This document shows, one piece after another, positions 7,801 to 17,090 of a stretch of DNA of 64,000 nucleotides. The notes under the pieces are model-generated. The model had not been told where the DNA came from, did no database searches, and was given only the letters and a program-made list of their open reading frames with translations. Within the stretch, counting starts at the first letter, position 1. Each line of letters begins with the position of its first letter. Made by a program: the position numbers and the translations under genes. Origin of the DNA: Curvibacter sp. (GTDB lineage Bacteria; Pseudomonadota; Gammaproteobacteria; Burkholderiales; Burkholderiaceae_C). Location of the stretch: contig JADCGR010000033.1 of assembly GCA_020248905.1 (NCBI GenBank), positions 16,700 to 80,699 on the forward strand. The letters run 5' to 3'.

Positions 7801-10701
7801 ATGCAAACAGCCTTGAACCCCGCCGCACCTGCCCTGCACACTGGTGTCCTGAGCCTGCAGACGCAGGAGAGCACCGCAGCCACGCCGCTCAACAACTACC
7901 AGATCATCCGTCGCAATGGCGCGGTGGTGCCCTTTGAGCCTAGCAAGATCGCCGTGGCCATGATGAAGGCCTTTCTGGCCGTGCACGGCACGCAGGGCGC
8001 AGCTTCAGCCAGCGTCCGGGAGGTGGTGGACCAGCTGACGCAGGCCGTGGTGCGCGCCCTGATGCGCTCGCGCCCTGGTGGCGGCACCTTCCACATCGAG
8101 GATGTGCAGGACCAGGTCGAACTGGGCCTGATGCGCGGCGGCCATCACGAGATTGCCCGCGCCTACGTGCTCTACCGCGAGCGTCGTGCGCAGGAGCGTG
8201 CCCAGCAGACAACCCAGGCCGCTGCTGCTGCGCCCCGGTTGCACGTGACCGACAAGGGCCAGCGGATCGCCCTCGACGTGGCCCGCCTGCAGCGTCTTAT
8301 CGAAGGCGCTTGCGCGCACCTGGGCACCGACATCAAGCCCGAGCCCATCGTCGCCGAGACCATGCGCAACCTCTACGACGGCGTACCGATCGATGAGGTC
8401 TACAAGGCCGCCATCCTGGCCGCCCGGACCCTGATCGAGAAGGACCCGGACTACACCTACGCCACCGCGCGCCTGCTGTTTTACACCATCGCCAAGGAGG
8501 TGTTGGGTCGTGACGTGCAGCCGACTGAGATGGCCGAGGCCTACGCCGACTACTTCCCCGGCTTTATCAGGAAGGGCGTGGACAACGAACTGCTCAATCC
8601 CGAGCTGCTGAACTTTGACCTTCAGCGCCTGGGCCGCGCCCTGAAGGCCGACCGCGACCAGCAGTTTGATTACCTGGGCCTGCAAACCCTGTATGACCGC
8701 TATTTCCTGCACGTGCGCAAGAACCGCATCGAGCTGCCGCAGGCCTTCTTCATGCGTGTGGCCATGGGCCTGTCGCTGGGTGAAATCGACCGCGAAGCGC
8801 GCGCCATCGAGTTCTACGAGGTACTGTCCAGCTTTGACTTCATGTCCTCGACCCCCACGCTGTTCAATGCGGGCACCCTGCGTTCGCAGCTCTCGAGCTG
8901 CTACCTGACGACGGTGCCTGACGACCTGGACGGCATCTACGAGTCGATCAAGGAAAACGCCCTCCTTTCCAAGTTCGCCGGCGGCTTGGGCAACGACTGG
9001 ACGCGCGTGCGGGCCCTGGGCTCTCATATCAAGGGAACGAACGGGGAATCGCAGGGCGTGGTGCCCTTCCTCAAGGTGGTCAACGACACCGCCGTGGCCG
9101 TCAACCAGGGCGGTAAGCGCAAGGGCGCGGTCTGCACGTACCTGGAGACCTGGCACCTTGATATCGAAGAGTTCCTGGAGTTGCGCAAGAACACCGGCGA
9201 CGACCGCCGCCGCACGCACGACATGAACACAGCCAACTGGATCCCTGACCTCTTCATGCGCCGCGTGATGGAGAAGGGCGAGTGGACCCTGTTCTCACCG
9301 TCCGACGTGCCGGATCTGCACGACCTCTTCGGCACCGATTTCGAGAAGGCTTATGTCGCTTACGAAGCCAGGGCCAAGCGCGGCGAGATCAAGCCCAGCA
9401 AGACGGTGCCTGCCACTGACCTGTGGCGCAAGATGCTCTCCATGCTGTTCGAGACCGGTCATCCCTGGATCACGTTCAAGGATGCCTGCAACGTACGCTC
9501 GCCCCAGCAGCACGCCGGCGTCGTGCACTCGTCCAACCTGTGCACCGAGATCACGCTCAATACCAGCGACACCGAAACGGCCGTCTGCAACCTGGGCTCC
9601 GTCAATCTGCGCCAGCACCTGAAGGATGGTTCCATCGACCAGGAGAAGCTGAAAAAGACCGTGTCCACCGCCATGCGCATGCTGGACAACGTGATCGACA
9701 TCAACTACTACGCGGTCAAGAAGGCGCGCGACTCCAACCTGCGCCATCGGCCCGTGGGCTTGGGCATCATGGGCTTCCAGGATGCGCTCTATGAGCTGCG
9801 CATTCCCTACGCCAGCGATGCGGCCGTGCAGTTTGCCGATGAGTCGATGGAGGCGGTCTGCTACCACGCCTACTGGGCCTCGACCGAGCTGGCGCGCGAG
9901 CGCGGCGTCTACTCCAGCTACCGTGGTTCGCTGTGGGACCGTGGCATCCTGCCGATGGACACCCTGGATCTGCTGGCCCAGGCGCGCGGCGGCTTCGTCG
10001 AAGTGGACCGTTCCATGACGCTGGACTGGGACGCCTTGCGCAAGAAGATCGCACGCGACGGCATGCGCAACTCCAATTGCGTGGCCATCGCCCCGACCGC
10101 GACGATCTCCAACATCATCGGCGTCGATGCCTCGATCGAGCCCTGCTTCGGCAACCTGTCGGTCAAGTCCAATCTCTCTGGCGAGTTCACCGTCATCAAC
10201 CACTATCTGGTGCGCGACCTCAAGCGCCTGGGCCTGTGGGACGATGTGATGGTCATGGACCTGAAGCACTTCGATGGCTCGCTGCTACCCATCGACCGGG
10301 TGCCCCAGGAGGTCAAGTCCCTGTACGCGACGGCCTTCGAGGTCGAGCCGCGCTGGCTGGTGGAAGCCGCCTCGCGGCGCCAGAAGTGGATCGACCAGGC
10401 CCAGTCCCTGAACATCTACATGGCTGGCGCCTCGGGCAAGAAGCTGGACGAGACCTACAAGCTCGCGTGGATCCGGGGCCTCAAGACGACGTACTACCTG
10501 CGCACCAGCTCGGCCACGCAGGCTGAGAAGTCGACGGTGCAGTCGGGACGCCTGAACTCGGTGGCCTCTACTGGCGCTTCAGCCGGCGGCGTGAGCGCGC
10601 TCGAAGCTGCTGCAGCCGCAGCGCAGGCGCAGATAGCCACAGCGGCCACCGACATCAAGTTCTGCGCCATCGATGACCCGGGCTGCGAAGCCTGCCAGTG
10701 A
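7801..10701 (+). CDS. nrdA: Ribonucleoside-diphosphate reductase, alpha subunit (class Ia)
   Basis: A 966-residue catalytic subunit that reduces NDPs to dNDPs. The N terminus has an ATP-cone for allosteric activity control (YQIIRRNGAVVPFEPSKIAVAMMKAF, residues about 32-125) and then a second cone-like segment (LHVTDKGQRIALDVARLQRLIEGAC). The barrel carries the radical-pathway cysteines in LSSCYLT and NLCTEI and the PTATISNIIG loop; the tail ends CEACQ, the redox-active cysteine pair recharged by thioredoxin or glutaredoxin. The ATG at 7801 follows AGAGGAAAAA; a longer upstream frame reads through the promoter and is rejected. It is longer than E. coli NrdA (about 760), in line with the extra N-terminal cone(s). 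Confidence 0.96.
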   Translation: MQTALNPAAPALHTGVLSLQTQESTAATPLNNYQIIRRNGAVVPFEPSKIAVAMMKAFLAVHGTQGAASASVREVVDQLTQAVVRALMRSRPGGGTFHIEDVQDQVELGLMRGGHHEIARAYVLYRERRAQERAQQTTQAAAAAPRLHVTDKGQRIALDVARLQRLIEGACAHLGTDIKPEPIVAETMRNLYDGVPIDEVYKAAILAARTLIEKDPDYTYATARLLFYTIAKEVLGRDVQPTEMAEAYADYFPGFIRKGVDNELLNPELLNFDLQRLGRALKADRDQQFDYLGLQTLYDRYFLHVRKNRIELPQAFFMRVAMGLSLGEIDREARAIEFYEVLSSFDFMSSTPTLFNAGTLRSQLSSCYLTTVPDDLDGIYESIKENALLSKFAGGLGNDWTRVRALGSHIKGTNGESQGVVPFLKVVNDTAVAVNQGGKRKGAVCTYLETWHLDIEEFLELRKNTGDDRRRTHDMNTANWIPDLFMRRVMEKGEWTLFSPSDVPDLHDLFGTDFEKAYVAYEARAKRGEIKPSKTVPATDLWRKMLSMLFETGHPWITFKDACNVRSPQQHAGVVHSSNLCTEITLNTSDTETAVCNLGSVNLRQHLKDGSIDQEKLKKTVSTAMRMLDNVIDINYYAVKKARDSNLRHRPVGLGIMGFQDALYELRIPYASDAAVQFADESMEAVCYHAYWASTELARERGVYSSYRGSLWDRGILPMDTLDLLAQARGGFVEVDRSMTLDWDALRKKIARDGMRNSNCVAIAPTATISNIIGVDASIEPCFGNLSVKSNLSGEFTVINHYLVRDLKRLGLWDDVMVMDLKHFDGSLLPIDRVPQEVKSLYATAFEVEPRWLVEAASRRQKWIDQAQSLNIYMAGASGKKLDETYKLAWIRGLKTTYYLRTSSATQAEKSTVQSGRLNSVASTGASAGGVSALEAAAAAAQAQIATAATDIKFCAIDDPGCEACQ

Positions 10702-10760
10702 TGTGCGATCAAGGGAGCGTCGCAGGCCACCTGCCTGCGATGTTATTGAGCAACAAAACC

Positions 10761-10802
10761 AGCGGCGATGTGAATGAATACTTCCCAATTCACGTCGTCG
10801 CT
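10761..10802 (+). other. Long stem-loop between nrdA and nrdB
   Basis: The arms at 10761-10775 (AGCGGCGATGTGAAT) and 10788-10802 (ATTCACGTCGTCGCT) pair over all 15 positions in RNA, with two G-U wobbles, around a 12-nt loop. No run of T follows directly, so it is not a classical terminator. It sits 27 nt before the nrdB start and could stabilise the nrdA 3' end, be a processing site, or tune nrdB expression; this is inference. Confidence 0.65.
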
Positions 10803-10829
10803 TTCATAATTCGCTGATTGGAATTTTTT

Positions 10830-12014
10830 ATGTTGTCCTGGGACGAAGAAGTCAAGCCCACACCGTCAACGTCTTTTGCCGGCGCCGCTCTGAGTGGTCG
10901 CCCGAGGGAGCTTCCCTCCTCTTCAATGCAGACACCCCGGATGCAGACCGTCGCCGCGACGGCGCCAGCCGCAGCTGTCTCCAGCCCCTCTCCACAGAGC
11001 CGCATCAAGGCTGCTGACAAGCGCATCATCAACGGTCAGACCGACGTCAACCAGCTCGTGCCCTTCAAGTACAAGTGGGCCTGGGAAAAGTATCTGGCCA
11101 CCTGCGCCAACCACTGGATGCCGCAGGAAGTGAACATGACGCGCGATATCGCCACCTGGAAGGACCCTAACGGTCTGTCCGAGGACGAGCGCCGCATCGT
11201 CAAGCGCAACCTGGGCTTCTTTGTCACGGCGGATTCGCTGGCCGCCAACAACATCGTGCTCGGCACCTACCGGCACATCACCGCCCCCGAGTGCCGCCAG
11301 TTCCTGCTGCGCCAGGCCTTCGAGGAGGCCATCCACACTCACGCCTACCAGTACATCGTCGAGTCCCTGGGCTTGGACGAGAGCGAGATCTTCAACGCGT
11401 ATCACGAAGTCCAGTCCATCCGTGACAAGGACGAGTTCCTGATTCCCTTCATCGAAGCGATCATGGACCCCAACTTCCACACCGGCACGCTGGAAGCCGA
11501 CCAGAAGCTCCTCAAGAGCCTGATCGTCTTTGCCTGCCTGATGGAAGGCCTGTTCTTCTACGTCGGATTCACTCAGATCCTGGCGCTAGGCCGCCAAAAC
11601 AAGATGACGGGCGCAGCCGAGCAGTACCAGTACATCCTGCGCGATGAGTCCATGCACTGTAACTTCGGCATCGACCTGATCAACCAGATCAAGCTCGAAA
11701 ACCCGCAACTGTGGACGGCAGAGTTCAAGGCCGAGATCAAGGGCCTGTTCGAAAAGGCGGTCGAGCTGGAGTACCGCTACGCCGAGGACACCATGCCGCG
11801 CGGCGTGCTGGGCCTCAACGCCTCCATGTTTAAGGGCTATCTGCGCTACATCGCCAACCGGCGCGCCACGCAGATCGGCCTGGAACCCCTGTTCCCCAAC
11901 GAAGAGAACCCTTTCCCCTGGATGAGCGAGATGATCGACCTCAAGAAGGAGCGCAACTTCTTCGAGACCCGCGTCATTGAGTATCAGTCGGGCGGCGCGC
12001 TTTCCTGGGACTGA
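10830..12014 (+). CDS. nrdB: Ribonucleoside-diphosphate reductase, beta subunit
   Basis: A 394-residue radical-generating subunit. The di-iron ligands are recognisable: Asp in TADSLAANN, Glu and His in [10 protein letters not shown], Glu in CLMEGLFF, Glu and His in RDESMHCNF. The tyrosine four residues after the first ligand histidine (IHTHAYQYI) is the expected radical tyrosine, so this is a tyrosyl-radical class Ia/Ib enzyme and not class Ic. About 60 N-terminal residues are low-complexity and Ser/Pro/Ala-rich before the conserved fold. The ATG at 10830 (MLSWDEEV) is chosen; a TTG at 10818 is the alternative. It is probably co-transcribed with nrdA from the NrdR promoter. Confidence 0.96.
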   Translation: MLSWDEEVKPTPSTSFAGAALSGRPRELPSSSMQTPRMQTVAATAPAAAVSSPSPQSRIKAADKRIINGQTDVNQLVPFKYKWAWEKYLATCANHWMPQEVNMTRDIATWKDPNGLSEDERRIVKRNLGFFVTADSLAANNIVLGTYRHITAPECRQFLLRQAFEEAIHTHAYQYIVESLGLDESEIFNAYHEVQSIRDKDEFLIPFIEAIMDPNFHTGTLEADQKLLKSLIVFACLMEGLFFYVGFTQILALGRQNKMTGAAEQYQYILRDESMHCNFGIDLINQIKLENPQLWTAEFKAEIKGLFEKAVELEYRYAEDTMPRGVLGLNASMFKGYLRYIANRRATQIGLEPLFPNEENPFPWMSEMIDLKKERNFFETRVIEYQSGGALSWD

Positions 12015-12189
12015 AAAATCAATCTATGGCTTCCAGAATCGCATCCGTTGTCAACCACCCCGCAGAGCGTGGTGTCAGCGTATGCCACCGTGTTCATGGC
12101 CTTGGGCCCTACCCCAGCGCCATGAATCGCTTCATGCCCTCCAACAAACGCATGAAGTGCTCTTTGTAACTTGATCAAGGAGAAATGAA

Positions 12190-12588
12190 ATGGCAACTGC
12201 AAAGAAAGCGGCCGCTAAAAAGGCCCCCGCGAAGAAGAAAATAGCGGCGAAGAAGCCCGCAGCCAAGAAGCCGGCCGCCAAGAAGGCTGCTGCGAAGAAG
12301 CCTGCAGCCAAGAAGGCCGCCGTGAAGAAGGCTCCGGCGAAGAAGGCCGCAGCCAAGAAGCCGGCAGCCAAGAAGGCTGCTGCGAAGAAGCCGGCCGCCA
12401 AGAAGGCTGCCAAGAAGGTAGCGAAGAAATCCGCTGCCAAGAAGCCGGCTGCCAAGAAGGCTGCGAAGAAGCCCGCGAAGAAAAAGGCCGCTGCGAAGCC
12501 TGCTGCTGCCCCTGCGGCCGCCCCTGTGGCTCAGACCACGCTGAACCCGCAGGCCGCCTGGCCTTTCCCCACCGCAAGCCGTCCCTGA
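12190..12588 (+). CDS. Histone H1-like DNA-binding protein (Lys/Ala/Pro repeats)
   Basis: A 132-residue protein almost wholly made of [13 protein letters not shown] repeats from residue 4 to about 105, then an Ala/Pro tail ending [17 protein letters not shown]. Such proteins resemble the C-terminal domain of histone H1 (bacterial HctB/AlgP type) and bind DNA through lysines without a folded domain. The ATG at 12190 follows AAGGAGAAATGAA. The repeated codons (AAGAAG, GCCGCC/GCTGCG) make the gene prone to length variation between strains. A rho-independent terminator follows directly. The 175 bp upstream, after nrdB, shows no other gene and presumably holds its promoter. Confidence 0.88.
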   Translation: MATAKKAAAKKAPAKKKIAAKKPAAKKPAAKKAAAKKPAAKKAAVKKAPAKKAAAKKPAAKKAAAKKPAAKKAAKKVAKKSAAKKPAAKKAAKKPAKKKAAAKPAAAPAAAPVAQTTLNPQAAWPFPTASRP

Positions 12589-12603
12589 GACAGCCACGGT
12601 GGC

Positions 12604-12637
12604 AAGCCCGTTGCCTGAAAAGGCGGCGGGCTTTTTT
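12604..12637 (+). terminator. Rho-independent terminator after the H1-like gene
   Basis: AAGCCCG (12604-12610) pairs with CGGGCTT (12627-12633), with a further GCC/GGC pairing inside, followed by a run of six T (12632-12637). It lies 15 nt after the stop codon. Confidence 0.9.
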
Positions 12638-12694
12638 CTTCACCTTTCGTCAGTCAGCGGGCTGCTGCTCCCGCCAAACTGCGACCGGGCGGCT

Positions 12695-13597
12695 TCAGGC
12701 TCCCAAGAGCTGCGGTGCGACCCGGTAGTTCTGCGGGCCGCGATGGGCGATCTTGTGCGATCCCATGCGGTTGCCCAGCGCGGCCGACTGCTCCAGCGAC
12801 CAGCCTTGCTCCAGGCCGAAGAGCAGGCCGCCGCGATAGGCGTCACCACAACCTGTGGGATCAACCACGGCAGCCGCCTGCACAGGTGGCACCAGCGTCT
12901 TGTGGCCTTCCGTCCAGACCTCACTGCCCTCGTGGCCGAGGGTGATGACGAGGCCACGCACCTTGCGCGAGATGTCCGCCGGACTCCAGCCCGTACGCTC
13001 ACACAACATCTTGCCCTCGTAATCATTGACCGTGACCCAGGTCGCGAGTTCGACGAAGCGGGCCAGCTCCCGCCCATCAAACATAGGCAAGCCCTGCCCG
13101 GGATCGAATACGAAGGGGATACCAGCCGCCTTGAACTGCTCGGCATGCTGCAGCATAGCGTCGCGGCCATCGGGAGAGATGATGCCCAGTTTGACGTCTG
13201 AATCACGCTCAATGCGCGTGACGTGCGCCTGCATCATGGCGCCCGGGTGGAAGGCCGTGATCTGGTTGTTGTCACGGTCGGTCATGATCATGGCTTGCGC
13301 GGTGTAGGTCTCTGTGATTTCCTTCACATGACGGGTATCGATACCCAGTTCGCGCAGGCGCCGCACATAGCCCGCACCATCATTGCCCACGGTCGCCATG
13401 GGCAGAGGCGCGCCCCCCAGAGCCTTGAGCGCATAGGCGATGTTGCCCGCACAGCCCCCGAAATCACGGCGCAGGGTGGGCACCAGGAAGGAGACGTTCA
13501 GGATGTGCAGCTGGTCGGGCAGGATCTGCGCCGCAAAGCGACCCTCGAAGTTCATGATGGTGTCGAAGGCCAGGGAGCCGCAGATAAGTGTCGCCAT
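12695..13597 (-). CDS. PfkB-family carbohydrate/nucleoside kinase
   Basis: A 300-residue ribokinase-like kinase. It shows the substrate-site region LVPTLRRDFGGCAGNIAYAL near the N terminus and the PfkB signature 2 region VVDPTGCGDAYRGGLLFGL, with the catalytic-base aspartate (GCGD where many members have GAGD). Close family members in this group are annotated as adenosine kinase or sugar kinase; the substrate cannot be decided from sequence alone. The N terminus (MATLICGSLAFDTIMNFEGRF) begins at the expected beta strand. It is the last gene of a minus-strand run and stops about 55 bp from the H1-gene terminator on the opposite strand. Confidence 0.88.
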   Translation of the reverse strand: MATLICGSLAFDTIMNFEGRFAAQILPDQLHILNVSFLVPTLRRDFGGCAGNIAYALKALGGAPLPMATVGNDGAGYVRRLRELGIDTRHVKEITETYTAQAMIMTDRDNNQITAFHPGAMMQAHVTRIERDSDVKLGIISPDGRDAMLQHAEQFKAAGIPFVFDPGQGLPMFDGRELARFVELATWVTVNDYEGKMLCERTGWSPADISRKVRGLVITLGHEGSEVWTEGHKTLVPPVQAAAVVDPTGCGDAYRGGLLFGLEQGWSLEQSAALGNRMGSHKIAHRGPQNYRVAPQLLGA

Positions 13598-13612
13598 GGA
13601 GCAGTGTTAGGT

Positions 13613-14545
13613 TCAGGGATAAAAGGCCAGCAAGCGATAACCTGCAATGCGCTCACCGCTGCCGGTGATCCGCACGGTGAGCAACACGGTGGCCTGGGAC
13701 TCAGAAGCTGCGGGAATCACCCCAGCAGGCGCGCCCAGGTCTTCGGGTGTCAGGACGCGCCGGATCAGGGCATGGTCCAGCGTGTCGGTAAGCGCGAGTT
13801 CGATCGCGGGCATGGCCACCTCAATGGGGGCATTGTTCTTGAGGGTCACGCTGAGACGGTACAGATCGCCCTTGATATTGCTTAACGCCGAGCTATCGAT
13901 GGCGACCGACTCAATCTGGCGCAGGGGCCGGATTTCACACCCGGCCAGCAGACACACCTGTTCGACCCATGGCCGCAGATTCGGATGCAGTGCCACGAGA
14001 CGGTCGCGCTCCTGAACCAGCACCTGCCCAAGCAGCCCCAGGAGCAGCACGACGCAGGCCACGACGAGCGAGGCACGCACCAGCGGGCGATGCCAGCGCG
14101 ACTGCGGACGGGTCGACGGCATGAAGGAAAGCCCCTTGCCAGCTCCAGCCGCCACCGGCCCTGCCGGGGACACGGCGCCGGGCTCAAGCAGCGGGGACGG
14201 CGTCGCATCCGTGCCATAAGCAGAGCCCTTGGGCGGCAACGGGGTCTGCAGAGCGTCGAAAGGGCTCGCGGGCTCGCGGGTTTCTCCTTCGACGAGGATC
14301 ACCGTTTCGGCCTCATCGACTGCAACCGCAGCGAGCCTACCCTGGAGGGCAGCGGCAGCGGGCTCTTGAGCGATCGCACTATCTTCGGCACGAAGGGCCG
14401 GCTCGGTCGGTTCCTGCAGATGGGCTGCGGCATCGAAAATCTCCTCGCACTTGCCGCAACGCACCCAGCCTTCCGAAATCTTGAGCTGGTCAGGCACGAG
14501 CCTGAACATCGTGCGACAGGCAGGGCACCGTGTGATGAGGCTCAT
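13613..14545 (-). CDS. Zinc-ribbon (MJ0042-type) and DUF3426 membrane protein
   Basis: A 310-residue protein. Residues 1-40 form an MJ0042-type zinc ribbon with CPACRTMF and CGKCEEIF. A disordered Ala/Glu/Pro-rich stretch follows, then one membrane helix at about 153-175 (LVRASLVVACVVLLLGLLGQV) and a periplasmic beta-rich DUF3426 domain ending ERIAGYRLLAFYP. The N-terminal zinc ribbon on the cytoplasmic side and DUF3426 outside are the usual layout; function is not established. It lies 40 bp after prmA on the same strand, a common beta- and gammaproteobacterial arrangement, so it is probably co-transcribed with prmA. Confidence 0.88.
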   Translation of the reverse strand: MSLITRCPACRTMFRLVPDQLKISEGWVRCGKCEEIFDAAAHLQEPTEPALRAEDSAIAQEPAAAALQGRLAAVAVDEAETVILVEGETREPASPFDALQTPLPPKGSAYGTDATPSPLLEPGAVSPAGPVAAGAGKGLSFMPSTRPQSRWHRPLVRASLVVACVVLLLGLLGQVLVQERDRLVALHPNLRPWVEQVCLLAGCEIRPLRQIESVAIDSSALSNIKGDLYRLSVTLKNNAPIEVAMPAIELALTDTLDHALIRRVLTPEDLGAPAGVIPAASESQATVLLTVRITGSGERIAGYRLLAFYP

Positions 14546-14585
14546 GGCACTCGATTGTAGGGCGGCCCTAAACGGAATCAGCCGG

Positions 14586-15473
14586 TCACAAGCAGGCAGT
14601 CATCAGCACCCAGCCATCCTGCTGATCGGCGACAGACAGGCGGCACAGCGGCGCATACGCGAGCGCCAGCTCCTCGGCCTGCCGTTCCAGGACGCCCGCC
14701 AGCACCAGCGCGCCCCCGGGCGCGACACGGGCACACAGCAGGGGTGCCAGCACCTTGAGCGGGGTGGCCAGGATGTTGGCAAGCACGGTGCGGTACTGCC
14801 CCTGCGCGAGCTCTGGCAGGCCAGCATTGAGCTGCACACGATTCGCTTCGGCATTAAGCCGCGTGGATGCGACGGCGGTCTCGTCGATGTCGACGGCATC
14901 AATCTCACGTGCACCAAACTTAGCTGCGCCTATGGCCAGGATGCCGGAGCCACAGCCATAGTCCAGCACGCGACCCAAGTCGTACCCGGCACCCTGGCGC
15001 GCAATCCAGCGCAGACACATGCGCGTGGTCGGGTGGGTGCCGGTACCAAAGGCCAACCCCGGGTCGAGACGAATGATAGTGCGCGCCTGAGCCGGCGGCT
15101 CGTGCCATGTCGGCACGATCCAGAACTCAGGCGTGATCTCCACCGGCGCGAACTGGGATTGCGTCAGCCGCACCCAGTCCAACTCGGGCACCTCAACGAC
15201 GCCGAGCGTACGGCAGCCTTCAAAGAAACCCTGGGCTTGCAGCAAGTTGGCCGCATCGTCGGCTTCAGCCTGCACGGCAAACAGGGCAATGACGCGTGAG
15301 CGCTGCCAGCCTTCGGCCGGGGGCGGCATGCCCGGCTCGCCGAAGAGGGCGTGCTCGGCCTCGGTCTGAGCGTCGGCATCCTCAACACTGACGCTCAGGG
15401 CATCCAGCGCGTCCAGCGCCTCACCCAGAACCTCCACGCGGTCCTGCGGGCAGAGCAAACGAAGTTCGTACAT
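14586..15473 (-). CDS. prmA: Ribosomal protein L11 methyltransferase
   Basis: A 295-residue SAM-dependent enzyme that trimethylates ribosomal protein L11. The N-terminal substrate-binding domain (MYELRLLCPQDRVEVLGEAL) precedes the catalytic domain with GLAFGTGTHPTTRMCLRW, motif I DYGCGSGILAIGAAKFGA, DIDETAVAST and the NILATPLKVLAP segment that marks PrmA. Length is normal for the family. It follows accC with a 146-bp gap that contains one copy of the intergenic hairpin repeat. Confidence 0.95.
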   Translation of the reverse strand: MYELRLLCPQDRVEVLGEALDALDALSVSVEDADAQTEAEHALFGEPGMPPPAEGWQRSRVIALFAVQAEADDAANLLQAQGFFEGCRTLGVVEVPELDWVRLTQSQFAPVEITPEFWIVPTWHEPPAQARTIIRLDPGLAFGTGTHPTTRMCLRWIARQGAGYDLGRVLDYGCGSGILAIGAAKFGAREIDAVDIDETAVASTRLNAEANRVQLNAGLPELAQGQYRTVLANILATPLKVLAPLLCARVAPGGALVLAGVLERQAEELALAYAPLCRLSVADQQDGWVLMTACL

Positions 15474-15505
15474 GGGTATCCCGTCAGTGAGAGCCTTTAG
15501 GCGAG

Positions 15506-15544
15506 GGCACTCGCGGAACTGGCTTTGCTAGGCCGCTGAGTGCC
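15506..15544. repeat. Intergenic hairpin repeat, copy A
   Basis: Arms GGCACTC (15506-15512) and GAGTGCC (15538-15544) enclose a 25-nt core that starts GCGGAACTGGCTTTGC. The same core length and near-identical core occur at 20301-20341 and 57482-57524 with different but complementary arms. Just downstream is another hairpin, AGCGGCG/CGCCGCT at 15581-15596. It lies between accC and prmA on their shared transcript. Confidence 0.8.
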
Positions 15545-15619
15545 TCCCCCTTGCCACCGAGGGCTGGCGTTGAGGTGGGAAGCGGCGCACGCCGCTCAGG
15601 TGGAATGACCTCAGCGGGA

Positions 15620-16969
15620 TTAACGCTTGTGATGCCGCAGCCACTCCTCCAGGTAGTGGATGTTCGTGCCTCCCGCCAAGAACTTGGCATCGGCCATGAG
15701 CTCCCGGTGCAGGGGAATATTGGTACTGATGCCCTCTACCAGGGTCTCGGCTAGCGCGGTACGCATGCGGGCCAGGGCCTGATCACGGGTGTCGCCATGC
15801 ACGATGATCTTGCCAACCATGGAGTCGTAGTTCGGCGGCACGAAGTAGTTGGTGTACACATGCGAATCCACGCGCACCCCGGGGCCGCCCGGCGCGTGCC
15901 ACATGGTGATGCGGCCGGGAGAGGGCGTGAACTTGTAGGGATCTTCGGCGTTGATGCGGCACTCGATCGCATGACCGCGGATCTGGACGTCCCGCTGTGT
16001 GAAGGGCAGGCGCTCGCCCGCAGCGACCGTGATTTGCGTCTTGACGATGTCCACACCCGTGATCAACTCGGTCACCGGATGCTCGACCTGTACGCGCGTG
16101 TTCATCTCGATGAAGTAGAACTCGCCATCCTGGTAGAGAAACTCGAAAGTGCCCGCGCTGCGGTAGCCGATTTTCTTGCAAGCTGCCACACAGCGCTCAC
16201 CGACCTTCTCTATCAGCTTTCGCGGGATACCCGGCGCTGGCGCTTCCTCGATGATCTTCTGGTGACGCCGCTGCATGGAGCAGTCACGCTCGCCCAGATA
16301 GACCGCGTTTTTGTGCTTGTCGGCCAGGATCTGGATCTCCACGTGCCGCGGATTCTCCAGGAACTTCTCCATGTACACGGCCGGGTTGTTGAACGCAGCG
16401 CCCGCCTCGGCCTTGGTCATCTGCACGGCATTGACCAGCGCGGCCTCGGTGTGCACCACACGCATGCCGCGGCCGCCGCCGCCGCCTGCGGCCTTGATGA
16501 TGACCGGATAGCCCACCGCCTTGGCAATGCGCTTCATCTGGGCAGGATCGTCCGGCAGTTCGCCATCGGAGCCGGGCACGCAGGGCACGCCCGCCTTGAT
16601 CATGGCCTGCTTGGCAGAGACCTTGTCACCCATGATTCGGATGGACTCGGGGGTCGGACCGATGAACTGAAAACCGCTTTGCTCCACGCGCTCGGCAAAA
16701 TCGGCGTTTTCGCTGAGAAATCCGTATCCGGGGTGGATCGCTTCAGCATCGGTGACCTCGGCAGCCGAAATGATGGCAGGCATGCTGAGGTAGCTCTGGC
16801 CAGAAGGAGGAGGTCCGATACAGACCGCCTCTTCCGCGAGCTTGACGTACTTGGCCTCACGGTCGGCCTCGGAGTACACCATCACAGCATTGATGCCGAG
16901 CTCGCGACAGGCCCGCTGGATCCGCAAGGCGATTTCGCCACGGTTGGCAACCAGAATCTTCTTAAACAT
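15620..16969 (-). CDS. accC: Acetyl-CoA carboxylase, biotin carboxylase subunit
   Basis: A 449-residue ATP-grasp enzyme that carboxylates the biotin carried by AccB. It shows [17 protein letters not shown] at the N terminus, [20 protein letters not shown], the glycine-rich [11 protein letters not shown] loop, [13 protein letters not shown] and the biotin/bicarbonate-site segment [14 protein letters not shown]. Length is normal. The ATG at 16969 has a good ribosome site (GGGAGAGGTC). Unusually, a near-copy of its first nine codons, with its own ribosome site, lies 109 bp upstream out of frame (16962-17078). Confidence 0.97.
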   Translation of the reverse strand: MFKKILVANRGEIALRIQRACRELGINAVMVYSEADREAKYVKLAEEAVCIGPPPSGQSYLSMPAIISAAEVTDAEAIHPGYGFLSENADFAERVEQSGFQFIGPTPESIRIMGDKVSAKQAMIKAGVPCVPGSDGELPDDPAQMKRIAKAVGYPVIIKAAGGGGGRGMRVVHTEAALVNAVQMTKAEAGAAFNNPAVYMEKFLENPRHVEIQILADKHKNAVYLGERDCSMQRRHQKIIEEAPAPGIPRKLIEKVGERCVAACKKIGYRSAGTFEFLYQDGEFYFIEMNTRVQVEHPVTELITGVDIVKTQITVAAGERLPFTQRDVQIRGHAIECRINAEDPYKFTPSPGRITMWHAPGGPGVRVDSHVYTNYFVPPNYDSMVGKIIVHGDTRDQALARMRTALAETLVEGISTNIPLHRELMADAKFLAGGTNIHYLEEWLRHHKR

Positions 16970-17078
16970 GACCTCTCCCGCGGCTCATCTCCCCGCGCGC
17001 TGCGTGCGCCCGTGCGGTCTGCTTCGCCATGCCAATGGCATGACCGCCGCAGTTGGCAACAAGAATCTTCTTGAACAT
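16962..17078 (-). CDS. Mini-ORF from a duplicated accC start region
   Basis: A 38-codon ORF whose first nine residues, MFKKILVAN, are identical to those of AccC; 25 of 27 bases match and the two differences are synonymous. It begins 12 nt after the accB stop behind AAGGCGG, then diverges into unrelated sequence with a 15-bp palindrome (17028-17042), and its TAA lies inside the first codons of accC. That geometry suggests translational coupling or a decoy start. It may simply be a relic of a duplication; whether the peptide is made is unknown. Confidence 0.45.
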   Translation of the reverse strand: MFKKILVANCGGHAIGMAKQTARAHAARGEMSRGRGHV

Positions 17079-17090
17079 TCAGCAGCCGCC

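Noticed and set aside
12190..12500. Short tandem repeats that could suggest a CRISPR or satellite
   Set aside because: The periodicity follows [13 protein letters not shown] codons inside a coding gene; there are no unique spacers.
12175..12597. Minus-strand Leu/Gly/Arg-rich frame opposite the H1-like gene
   Set aside because: It is the direct antisense of the lysine/alanine repeats.
17028..17042. 15-bp palindrome as a regulator binding site for accC
   Set aside because: It lies inside the duplicated spacer within an operon, far from a promoter; no known regulator consensus fits.
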